Positions 47,122 through 56,890 of a DNA stretch of 64,000 nucleotides are shown here, in pieces. The notes beneath the pieces were generated by a model. It searched no databases, was not told where the DNA came from, and saw nothing but the letters and a program-made list of their open reading frames with translations. The position numbers were made by a program, and so were the translations under genes. This DNA is from Agrypnia vestita (taxonomy: Eukaryota; Arthropoda; Insecta; Trichoptera; Phryganeidae). Within the stretch, counting starts at the first letter, position 1; every line of letters begins with the position of its first letter. The stretch spans positions 124,001 to 188,000 of the forward strand of contig JADDOH010004002.1 in NCBI GenBank assembly GCA_016648135.1, in the 5' to 3' direction.

Positions 47122-47356
47122 CATTCCAAAAAAAACCTAAACTACGTAATCAAAAATGTATAAAATTCATATTAAGAAAAATATTAAAAATATGTAATCA
47201 AAATTTTTATGAAATTCACTTTAAGAAAAATATTCAAAATAATCAAAAATGTATTAAATTCAAAAATAATCAAAAACGTATAAATTCATAGTAAAAATGA
47301 GGTTCGAAAAGTATATGAAAAAAAATATTTAAAAAAATACTCCTTTCATCGAAATT

Positions 47357-48368
47357 TTATATCTTCAACATAGATGGCTCCTGTTTCTTAAGTGACTCTT
47401 CGTAAATTTTTAGAATCGGCGCCACTTCATCCTGCAGAAACTCTGTCACCTGTTCAGGAGCTCTGCCGATAAATGTGGAAGCTTTCAAAATAGTATCCAG
47501 ATGATCTAATATAGGTTCGAAGTATGGATCTTTTTTTATACGCTCCACAAGATCATTGTCCTTCCCTTTCTGTTTGACTTCAGCGGCGGCTTCTTGGGAG
47601 AGGACCCTGATTTTCTCATGGCAGATTTGTCTATCTCCTCCGGCTTTCACCATTTCCATAATGACGTTCTCGGTCGACATGAACGGCAACTCCTGAGCGA
47701 TGTGACGCTCGATGACTTTCGGATATACAACAAGACCTTGACTGATGTTCAAGAGAGTCAGCAGAACGGCATCCGCAGTGAGAAAAGCTTCTGCAAGCGT
47801 CAAACGCCTATTGGCGGAATCATCCAATGTCCTTTCGAGCCACTGGGTAGCGTGGGTATTAGCCGCGTTAGAAAACAACGTGATCAAATGTCTCGAAAGA
47901 GCGCAACAGCGTTCCGAACGCATCGGATTTCGCTTGTAAGCCATGGCGCTTGAGCCGATCTGGGTCGATTCAAACGGTTCTTCAATCTCTTTTTGAGAAG
48001 CCAGCAGACGAAGATCGGAGCACATCTTATGCACGGTGGCGCCGAGACTCGAAAGTACGGAAACACATTCAAGATCAACCTTCCTGGAGTAGGTTTGTCC
48101 AGTAATTTGGTAGCTCTTGTCAAACCCGGCTAATTCTGCAACTCTCATATCGAGCTTCTTGACTTTAGATTTGTCTTCTTGGAAGAGTTGCATGAAGGAG
48201 GCCTGAGTCCCAGTAGTCCCCTTGACACCGCGGAAACAAAGATCGGTCCTCGCGCGTCTTAACGCCCTCTCGTCCATCAGCAAATCTTGGATCCACAGGC
48301 ACGCTCGCTTGCCGACAGTGGTAAGCTGGGCTGGTTGAAGATGAGTGTAGCCCAGAGTTGGAAGGTCT
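47357..48368 (-). CDS. AdSL: adenylosuccinate lyase, terminal exon
   Basis: The acceptor (ATTCCAG on the - strand) ends at 48369. The exon carries the second catalytic His (THLQPAQ), the signature loop, the [12 protein letters not shown] block, and the C-terminal helical domain ending [15 protein letters not shown]. The signature loop reads M-A-Y-K where, from memory, vertebrate enzymes have M-P-Y-K. Confidence 0.95.
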
Positions 48369-49882
48369 CTGGAATTGAAACAAAATAAAAAAAACATAAA
48401 AACAATCAATTGAATCATTCTTAGGTGCGCTCACTAGAACGACTCAGAAGGAAAGAGCTGGATAAGATTCAAATGGGTTGGTGGAAACACCCTATATTAA
48501 ATACCCGTAATAGTCTCAGTTTATTGATGAACTATTCAAAACAAGACAAAATGAAAATGAAGGTCATACTCATTAAGATCAACGTTAGAAGCTCAACAGA
48601 TATAAAAACCAATGACAATAGCAAAAATATAAAAGGAAAAATAAAATAAATAAATCATTAAAATCTATGTCTGGAGTGTCGTAGCTTAGTATCATCATAG
48701 CATAGAAGTGACATCTGGACAATATTCAGAGGAGGAATAGGTTAGGAGCATGGAAGGATGGAAGGAATGGAAGGAATAAGCTGGATGAAAGAATTAAAAA
48801 TGGGGATGTTCAGAGTACAAGAAGAGATGCGTGATGAACATCATAGAAAATTGAAAGGGGCTAATGGATAGGGCAAATTCTTAGGCACAACGCATAATAT
48901 CTTAGAAATGTAGTTGACGGAAGAAGTCACCAAATACTGAAAAAGTTGAATTTATCTTCTAGATGTGGTATTCAAGACGAAAACCCATGGCGAACATTGC
49001 ACAGACAAGAATACGCATGTTAAGTATGGAGTGAAGCATACTAGACCTTTTCTACTTTAAATACTTTCTCGAACCCGTAAAAGTGCTTTGGTTGAAAAAC
49101 AGTGTAAATATTGATGTGTGTAAGCAAAAATAAACATGGACATTGAGAGTAAGTGAGAAGAGGTGAGAAAATCTTGACGCCTTTGAAATATCGTGCTGGT
49201 TAGAATCCCCTTGACAGCAATGCGTACTAAGGCATCAATTTTATTGCAACTAAATATTTGTGATAAGACTGTCTACGATCAGTCAAAGACGCATCCACCA
49301 GTTTTCGGACGTGCAGCCCGCATAAAAGGTGATAACCTGAAGAAACTGGTAGTGACTGGAAAGGTGGAAGGCCAGAGACAAGGCCGATCTCCAACTAGAT
49401 GGACTGGCCAGATCAAAGAGGCTAATCCTGTTAGCGCGGCTATCCAAACTGCGGGCGGTAGAGGAGAATTGTTAAGGACATCAGCAGAACACAAGACCGG
49501 GGAACTAGATCCTCAGTAACTAGGCTATCGACTGTAGAAGAAGAAGAAAAAAGAAAAAAAGAAGAAGAAGAAAATACAAAACTGACTTGTACTGTTTGGC
49601 AAAGTCGGCCAAGCTCTGGATGACGCCCGCGACCCTCGGCAGCAGCAGGTCCAGCCCGTCCCTTAGCAGGATGAGGTCGGTGTTGTCCCCCACGTAGCAG
49701 GAGGTGGCCCCGGTGTGCAGGATGGGCGCGGCCAGCGGGCACTGCGCGGCCAGCGCGCGCACGTGCGCCATCACGTCGTGCCGGGTCTGGCGCTCCTGCT
49801 CGGCGGCCGCCGCGAAGTCGATGTCGTGCACGCGCGCCTCCAGCTCCTGGATCTGCTCGTCGGTGATGGCCAGCCCGAGTTC
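47357..49882 (-). CDS. AdSL: adenylosuccinate lyase (last two exons; 5' part not seen)
   Basis: Exons, in transcript order, are 49882-49587 and 48368-47357. They join in phase to give K-D-L-P at the junction, and the 3' exon ends MLKI and TAA. The enzyme cleaves adenylosuccinate to AMP plus fumarate, and SAICAR to AICAR plus fumarate, in purine synthesis and the purine nucleotide cycle. It is a cytosolic homotetramer of the fumarase/aspartase superfamily. Visible motifs: [15 protein letters not shown] (active-site His), [11 protein letters not shown] (general acid His), [14 protein letters not shown], and the signature loop [15 protein letters not shown] with the catalytic Ser. About 435 residues are present of the roughly 480 usual, so about 50 N-terminal residues lie in unseen upstream exon(s). 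The gene is convergent with the mucin-like gene. Its introns carry retroelement debris. Confidence 0.95.
48369..49586. other. adenylosuccinate lyase intron, rich in retroelement debris
   Basis: About 48690-49040 reads as a degenerate RT C-terminus ([27 protein letters not shown]). A second piece follows (next entry). Both are antisense to the lyase. No exon is seen in between. Confidence 0.6.
49193..49572 (+). mobile_element. RTE-like 3' end with (GAA)n tail, antisense in the lyase intron
   Basis: The text [20 protein letters not shown] and [15 protein letters not shown] ends at a stop near 49519, followed by GAAGAAGAAG-rich sequence up to the lyase exon boundary. It is the C-terminus of a non-LTR element, 5'-truncated. 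The tail comes within about 15 bases of the splice donor at 49586. Confidence 0.7.
49587..49882 (-). CDS. AdSL: adenylosuccinate lyase, internal GC-rich exon
   Basis: The acceptor CCGTTCCAG (- strand) ends at 49883 and the donor AA|GTCAGT starts at 49586, phase 0 in and 2 out. It starts [20 protein letters not shown] and runs through [20 protein letters not shown] to ADFAKQYK. Third positions are nearly all G or C, in strong contrast to the terminal exon and the AT-rich surroundings. As a result the antisense frames are also open. Confidence 0.93.
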
Positions 49883-49970
49883 CTGGAACGGGAAAGGCGG
49901 CCGATTGATGTACGTACTTCATTCGTCGGTCTATTTTGAACAGCCAAAGAAAAGTTTTCTTGTGTCTAAT

Positions 49971-50697
49971 GAAGACCCCACGGCAAGAAGTTGTTAATTA
50001 ACATTTTTGTCAAAAATGAGTTAATGAGCCGTCTAAACTAAATATTGTATGCTCTTTCCATTGAAAATAATTAGAACATGTTCAAATCATAGGGATGAAC
50101 ATGTTAACTACACTTTTTCATAAAAATCAAATTACTTACTAACGGGAAGAACACGTTATCTTCCATAACAAGTTCGTGCCATCATTCTTGCCTTTTAATT
50201 TGATTGGAATATTTATGGTTAACATAAATTTTACTCTAGCAGTACTGTCATATATTTGTTTTTATTTAAAGACTATTATTATATTATTTTTCAATAATTT
50301 TAAATGGTGCATACCGTGTTTTGTATTATTAATTAACATGCCAGGTATTTTTTAATTTTGGATAATGGATGGTAAAAACGGATAGCATTTGAAGGGTTGT
50401 TTGACGTTCGTATTTTACCAATTTTAAAAAGGTGTTATTCCATTAAAAATGAGTTCCAGAGGCGAAAAAATGGTTGTTAACTACATTTTTTTAGGGAAAA
50501 TTAGTATATTTTTATTTTTTGTGCATAAACGTGTTTTTTTACTTTGTAAATACTTTTTTGATATTTTAGTGACATATATCAACAAAAATTAATCTTGAAT
50601 TAGCAATAAAACATATTTTTCAAAGACGAAATGCAAATGTCTAATTATCTCAAAATGCCTTGAATGTTAGTTAACAACTTCTTGCCATGGGGTCTTC
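49971..50697. mobile_element. 0.73-kb element with inverted ends GAAGACCCC
   Basis: GAAGACCCCACGGCAAGAAG at the left pairs with CTTCTTGCCATGGGGTCTTC at the right, the match continuing through GTTGTTAA to about 35 bases. It starts about 90 bases upstream of the GC-rich lyase exon, in the intron. No coding sequence. Confidence 0.75.
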
Positions 50698-51567
50698 TAA
50701 AACTAATTATTCGCCAATTGCTTGTTGCTAGGGCTTTTCTGGCAGGGGTTTCGGATCCTGTTGCAGGGATCGTCAGGGCTGATGTATTTTTAAGTGTTAA
50801 TGTTGTGGTGAAGTATTGACTTGCAATACCGTGTCGAAAGCACAACATGAGGTGTCTGCTTTCGACACGGTATTGCAAGCACAACAGCCCTGGTGATGGA
50901 CCCTATCCGGATCCGACTTCGGCCAAAAAGGTCGTAGAAACACGGCGAAATACCACAGAAAACACAAACCAGAAGTGTGTTTCCACAACAAAAAGTTAGA
51001 TAAGTTCTTAATAATTAATACTAAAAAATTCAACAACAGATTAAATTATTAAGAACGCAAATATCAATATTTGCGTTATTAATTATACACGGTAGATTTT
51101 AAAATCGACAATCAATTAACTCAAAAAAATAATTAATCAGACATGACATCGACTCCTCTTACATAGTAACATTCATCGTATTCTATCATCCCTATTCAAT
51201 GGTGTCGTCCTTCACAGAAAACATTGGCATACTCTTGAGTTATCCTCGAACTACAGCACGCCCTGCACTTGGAAAGAGGTGAACAAGGAGAACATGCATT
51301 TTTGCTCAGCGCCGTCGTGTAATTACTCCATGACGCATCGTTATCAGAATACTGTTCAGGTGTGGCTCAGTCCTTATCAGCAGGTACAAGAGATAACCAG
51401 GAGATAGCCAGGAGCTCCGACTATCCGAAAATTGAGCCAGGATGTTAATTCGTGATCCAAGGTTAGGGAGTTATTTAGGAACATAAAAAATGAGGTAGTA
51501 TGACGCGAAGCCATGCCACTTATCATGACCTCCAAGAAAATGGATTGACCTGACTTCTTATGCTTTT
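50698..51567. other. no gene confirmed; two palindromes
   Basis: It includes a perfect 23-bp hairpin at 50820-50879 and an AT-rich palindrome at 51054-51077 (AACGCAAATATCAATATTTG). A protein-like stretch near 51237-51404 has no recognised family. I did not find the missing first exon of adenylosuccinate lyase here. Confidence 0.4.
50820..50879. repeat. perfect 23-bp inverted repeat, 14-bp loop
   Basis: CTTGCAATACCGTGTCGAAA plus GCA at 50820-50842 is exactly complementary to 50857-50879. Confidence 0.95.
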
Positions 51568-52205
51568 TTTAAATTATTTATTTCTTAAGTTAGTCAATAT
51601 TACATTGTATATTGACTAGTATTTAACACTTTACATTCTTAAATCTATTACTAATATACTATCCATAATAATCTACATTTTTACATTTACAGCTAATCTA
51701 ATCTATGGTACAATTTATAATTAATAATACATCTTATGCTCTACAATTCTGTACTATTTTTACAATCATTATAGCATTTGTTTTTAAATACATTCAACTT
51801 ATTTATAGTCTTCATGTTTTCTGGCATCTCATCATATATTTTTACACCTCTGTACATTAGACTTTTTATGTTGTGTGTTGCTCTGAAGTGGCATAGTTTT
51901 GAGAGGGAAGGAGACGAATAAGTAGTTCATGCAATAAAGAGCTCGAAACGGACAGTTTAACGAAGCTAACGAAACAGTAGCTAAGAAGCGATTGAAAATC
52001 TTAAAGGAGGACGATGACAGGTCGACCTCCAACAAAATGGACTGACTTGACTTCTTATGTCGTGTGTTGCTCTAGAAGTGGCATAGGTTTGAGAAGGATG
52101 GAGACGAATAAGTAGTTCAAGCAATAAAGAGCTCGAAACGGACAGTTTAACGAAACGAAACGAAACAGTAGTTAGGAAGGAATGAGTTATGTTAAAGGAG
52201 TAGCA
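51568..52205 (-). mobile_element. non-LTR retroelement 3' end with internal 188-bp duplication
   Basis: On the - strand the text RATHNIKSLMYRGVKIYDEM, with PENMKTINKLNVFKNK following, is the C-terminus of a jockey/CR1-like RT, then an AT-rich UTR and an A-rich tail at 51568-51590. Sequence from 51870 is repeated from 52058 at a period of 188 bases. Confidence 0.65.
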
Positions 52206-52602
52206 GGTGTTGCAATTATGGCACCGAGTGAAAAGTACCGATGTACGGGAGGCCCTCGCATGGGTATCGAACCCGACAAGACCTCACCTTTCCAAAAAAA
52301 ATGTTTTTGAGTTAAGAATGCCATATTTTTTAAATCCTTTGAATTAACTTCACTGTGACACATAAGTGAAAATTAACACGCTTCCCGCCATCCAATCGAG
52401 CTGAAATTTTGCACATCGACTTGATGTCGATGACGATGCATGCTTACGTATTTTTTTTGTCAAGCATACATACACGCACACAAAAAATGCAAATTTATCT
52501 CAGATGTTTGGGGATCTACATTCCGGTATTATTCTAAAATAATTTAAATCACGGACAATCTAGAATGTAATTATTTTTTTAAATTGTTACAAAAGCTAGT
52601 TT

Positions 52603-52910
52603 TTACTCCCTTTCTTTTAACTCGTAGCTTGTCTGCTTGTCGGCTTGTCTGTTTGTCTTCCGAAAAACTTTGGATCGATTTTTAACCCTTTTCCCGTGAT
52701 CCAATCGAGCTGGAACTTTGCAGGCAGACTCGTGGCGACGATAAAAATGATCAAACAAATTTTTGTTTCGAAAAATTTGGATTTTTCGAAATTTTAACGA
52801 TTTATATATTGTTTAATTTTCGAGCCCGACGCGTGGAGTAGGCGCGAAACCCGTTTCAATGAGAAAGGGAGTATAAGAAAAACTTGGTTTTTATGGGTTA
52901 GTTTTTTATT
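52603..52910 (+). mobile_element. ACTCCCTTT-ended element, internally deleted copy
   Basis: TTTTACTCCCTTTCTTTTAA to AGAAAGGGAGTATAAG and TTGGTTTTTATGGGTTAG. The central third present in other copies is missing. Another scrap (CCATCCAATCGAGCTGAA) lies near 52390. Confidence 0.7.
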
Positions 52911-54180
52911 CTGTAAAATGACAACCAATGCAATAAAATCGAAACGAGACTTCGCATAATAAAGGACTTATAATGAAAACTATGTTTTTATGGGTTGATT
53001 TATTCTACAGTTAATTTAACTACGTACCAAAAGACAATATTTTTGTGACTATCCATTCTTCTTTTACAATTAAAAATATACATTTGCATTTTTGATACAT
53101 TTTTCTTTAAATTGTGTGCAAGAATATCCTTTTTAAATTGTAGTTTCTTTTTTATATGAAAACAACAATATTTTGTCATATCATAAAAGACATGCATAAA
53201 AAGGAATATTATGCCCCATGGCATGTTTTGGAAAGGTGATAGCTGTTGCCTGTATCTGGGTACAGAAAGATCTAAACTAATAAATTACAAAGAGGAGATT
53301 CTGAGAAGAGCGTAAGAAAAGAAATCTGAAACAGACACCATAGAAAATTGAAGCGGACAATGGATAAGACCCATTCTTATGCAAAATATCTCATTAAGGT
53401 GTTTGAGGGAAGAATATAGATAGACAAAAAGGCATCCCCCAAATAATGAATGAAAGGATTGCAGACACCTAAAGACAATATCTGAATGTCTACGGTAGAG
53501 ACGCGTACACTGTACCGATAATAATACATCGTAAATATTATAAAAGAAGGCATACTGCATAATTTATGCGAAAAACGAATGCTTGTAAAAATGCTCCAAT
53601 TAATAAGATAATAACATCCTTTAATTATTATAATAATATTTTAGATCTGGATATTTTTTCGACTCACGGACAATCTTCAAAAATTAATCAATGTCTAACG
53701 TTAAGTGAAAACAACAAATATGCAATTCCAGAAATCAAATTTTGCTGTTCAATTTTTTTTCGTTCTCATTTGTTTATAAGGTCCACCATTCACTGACACA
53801 CACAATACACACACACTTATACACCCTCATCAAACACATTTACCTCATTCTCTCAAAAACATTAATAAGCAGTCGCGCAATACAAACTGTATAGCATGTG
53901 AGAGGTGCTTGTTTTTGATATTGATGAAGATTTCTTGTTTAATGAAACAATAATTATGTTTTGTATGCATGCAGTGTTTTGTGTCCTTTTTATGAATAAA
54001 GAAATAATACTTAGTTTAACGTATAATGCCTTAAATGAGTACTTCACCTAAAGCGACCTTTTTAGGTAGAGTACTCATATAAAGTATTTAGGCTTGTGTA
54101 GTAATTACAGCTTATTTAGTATTCGTATTATTTAGTAAACGTATCAAAGAGATATGTGTCATAACCATTGAATTTGTCCA
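52911..54180. other. no gene recognised; RT scrap near 53285-53420
   Basis: KLKRTMDKTHSYAKYL and FEGRI near 53340-53415 look like a decayed RT C-terminus. The rest is AT-rich. Confidence 0.4.
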
Positions 54181-54416
54181 GGCTGACGAAACTCCTATCC
54201 TCTTATCTAATCTTCCACCTGCGATAAGGCTGGCTGAGGATGGCGACACCGCGGCAGATACCGTAGCAGCAACTCAGTGAACAGGTGCGTTACGTGAAAT
54301 CAGTTCTGGAACTCTAAGAGCTGATCTGCAAACGGTTTTAGCTAGAATCGACCAGGGAATCCTCCCAACGAGCGTAGAAACATATCAGTGAAGACAAGTG
54401 AACCGAAGAACTAAAA
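54181..54416 (+). other. probable 5' UTR of the snakeskin-like transcript
   Basis: GC-richer than its surroundings and without a long open frame. A plausible acceptor (TTTGTCCAG) precedes 54181, so this could be a second, partly non-coding exon joined to a further upstream leader. Transcript data would be needed to tell this from a simple promoter-proximal leader. Confidence 0.35.
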
Positions 54417-54467
54417 ATGGTGTCCGTACAAACTATAGGGTCTATTGTGATCAAGATTGTTAAACTG
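54417..54467 (+). CDS. Ssk: first coding exon, probable snakeskin (smooth septate junction protein) homologue
   Basis: After CTAAAAATGG, a good start context, comes a 17-codon frame, MVSVQTIGSIVIKIVKL, running directly into GTGAGT, a strong donor, in phase 0. From memory, insect snakeskin proteins start MVSV-T-GS--IK--KL and continue into the first of four membrane helices. Snakeskin, with Mesh, builds smooth septate junctions in midgut and Malpighian tubules. The next exon, expected to start with an NL-rich helix and an LYRTGYGG-like turn, was not found before 64,000, so a long first intron or an exon beyond the window is implied. The exon is too short for certainty. Confidence 0.5.
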
Positions 54468-56805
54468 GTGAGTTATTTAGTTTTATTAGTGTTTAAAACC
54501 CGCCCTAGGACGGGTACGAAATAAGCGGTTTAAATGATTACATGTTATTGTACTACAGCAGCATTACAGTTTTAAAATTTTCAATTCTTGATAACAAAGA
54601 TTGAGTTGTTTGTTTTTTATTTGTTCCAATGCACCTTCGGAACAAAAATATACACATCTACCTAATTCGATAGATTGCATTGTGTAATTTATCACAATCC
54701 TTTCAAATCTCTTATGCGTTCATTCTTTCAATTTTGATACAAAGGTACTCCGTGTAGGTGACGATTATTGACAGCAAATCGATGATTAATAAAATGCGGG
54801 GTGCGGCCAATATGGCGATTAGATAGGGCCGAGCTCACTCGCTGCAAACTCACATAAAAGGGACACTGAATCAGATTAAATAATATTCAAAATTATTCCA
54901 CAACTTTAATTCACATCGACAGGACAAATCGCCAAGGGTTAGTAGTGACGACGAAGAAATATAACAGATAATTTCACAAACTGTAATATGATAATCGTCG
55001 TTGGATGTGTAGTTTTGCCCTCTACTCTTTAAAAAGCCAGAATAATGTGATTACTTCATGTTAAGAGAACAATGAAAACAAGAACATAAAACAAGGCCAT
55101 ATTGGTTTAGACCATTATAACATATTCAGTAAATTACTGAGCATTCCATTTGAGTTCTTGAGTTTTGTACCGGTTTGAGTATAAATAGCTGAAATAACTT
55201 CAAGTTATTATGATGCCTTTTATATATAACGAATAGCATCTTGTTTACTTCAGATGCTATTTGAGGTTTGTTTGTGTCGATCTTTCTATCCAGAGTCTGG
55301 AGCACAGAATCTTTCCTAGGGCAGTAAAAATCATCATCTTCCTCGTTGGCTCCTTATGATTGAATGTGATGTTTACCTTTAACAGCATCCATTTTAAAAA
55401 TATCTAATGACTCATCACTTTAACGATATCCATCTCACAAAGCTTCGTGAGAACGTTCCTCCTTTCTAGCTGTCTTTATACATTGTCACAATCAATAATA
55501 CTAGGAGGCTATCATCTCGTCTTGAAAGAGGTTCGAATTATTAGGGAGTCCATCTGAGGCAAATATTCGTATTCGTTATTCTACTCTTCATTATCATCGT
55601 TACTGTCCATGATGTCCCGACGATATATCTCCAACACAAAATATTGAAGGCATCAATATTTTATTCGCCTTCAGACAGATGTTTCAACTTAATGTGTAAA
55701 AGAACGAAGAACTGTTGTTCTTTGTGTATTTCTCTACGTATTGTCGTATAATCCACACACTACACATTCTCTTAGTAATACTAGTGATGTCTTTTTAATT
55801 AACATTTTTACTAACATTTAGACTCCTGCACGACCATAAAGATTGTTGTTGAATAGAAGGAGAATATTTAAATTGACTCAGTAGATGAGTTTCTTAGAAG
55901 GATGATTCAGAATTACTCGTGAATGAATCGTATCAGTTAGACAAACAAAATATGAATGTAATAGTTTAGCTCCACGTGGAAGGGACACAGTCACCCGTAG
56001 GTGGGGAGAAACGATTACAATGAACTACGTAAAATGTAGATACCCCAAAAAACTGTTGTGAAAATAACTATCTGGCTGTCAATGAAGAACTAAACAAAAA
56101 TAAAGACAATTTCTTCCATACCAGCCTTTAGAATTATTATCATCCATTTATACATCATGAGTTGTTACAGTGTATTGTTGCGTCCACCATCAGAACTGAT
56201 TTGGCTCACAAAAATGCGTTTCACAAGGTCAGAAATTATCGAATCGCGCGGTACAATAACTCAAGAAGCCTTTATTGTATTGATTTAAGCTAATTTCATT
56301 CGATTTTGAGTTCAAATCAAACGGAAGAAAATCGTATCAACCACTTTCTGCGTAGAGTTAGTTATCTGGGCTACTTTACCGCGTGTCTTCGACTATTCTG
56401 GCTGGTTGGGACCAAATTGCAGGTTTCATCATCGGGTCCATCATCTGATATCGCTGATGCATTGATGATTGGTATCAGCCCCGATAATGGACCCGAATCA
56501 AATAGGATTCGAAGCATCGGAGGAACATGGAAAGAATGGTTCATAGAAGTTTCCAGACTGTGTAGACACAGAAAGATTCTAAAGGGACGCAAAATTATTG
56601 TCATGTTATTATGTTAATTATCGTCAATATATCATCATCCCAGAACAATGCACGCCTTTTAATAATACCAATATCATACGAATTTGGCATACGAGCAGCA
56701 TTCCGATAACAAGTAATCTAAATGTAATAATTTCGTTGCCTGTACGTAACTTCGTGTAACGTCTGTAATTTCGTTCGAATTCACGGCTAAAAAAACGAGA
56801 TTAAA
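54468..56805. other. probable long first intron of the snakeskin-like gene
   Basis: No next exon, RT motif or terminal inverted repeat was recognised. A 103-codon open frame at 56306-56617 has no recognisable motif and no flanking splice signals that I trust. Confidence 0.4.
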
Positions 56806-56890
56806 CGGCCGGAGATGGGACTTGAACCCCGGGCCAGCAAACCCGAATATACCGCAACTTAACAATGTTGCGACCGCCGAGCCTGCGTGA
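56806..56890 (-). repeat. tRNA-like SINE head
   Basis: On the - strand CGGTCGCAACATTGTTAAG is followed by CCGGGGTTCAAGTCCCATCT, which contains a perfect B box (56818-56828). The cloverleaf is not complete, so this is called a tRNA-derived repeat rather than a tRNA gene. Confidence 0.5.

Larger units (their letters stand above)
45090..47356. other. 3' UTR and convergent intergenic region
   Basis: AT-rich DNA between the stop of the mucin-like gene (+) and the stop of adenylosuccinate lyase (-). It holds both genes' 3' UTRs. I see no further gene. Short open frames at 46393 and 47079 are AT-rich and unlike coding sequence. Confidence 0.6.

Noticed and set aside
46393..47291. Frames of 62 and 70 codons in the convergent intergenic region
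   Set aside because: Poly-Lys/Asn or Phe-rich products from AT-rich 3' UTR sequence.
49704..49997. Open + frames of 74-97 codons over the lyase exon
   Set aside because: Explained by the high GC content of the antisense coding exon, where stop codons are rare.
56306..56617. 103-codon + frame
   Set aside because: No recognised motif and no splice support. Its opposite strand is equally open because of a local near-palindrome.
56806..56890. True tRNA gene
   Set aside because: The B box is good, but the acceptor and anticodon stems do not pair well, so a tRNA-derived repeat is more likely.
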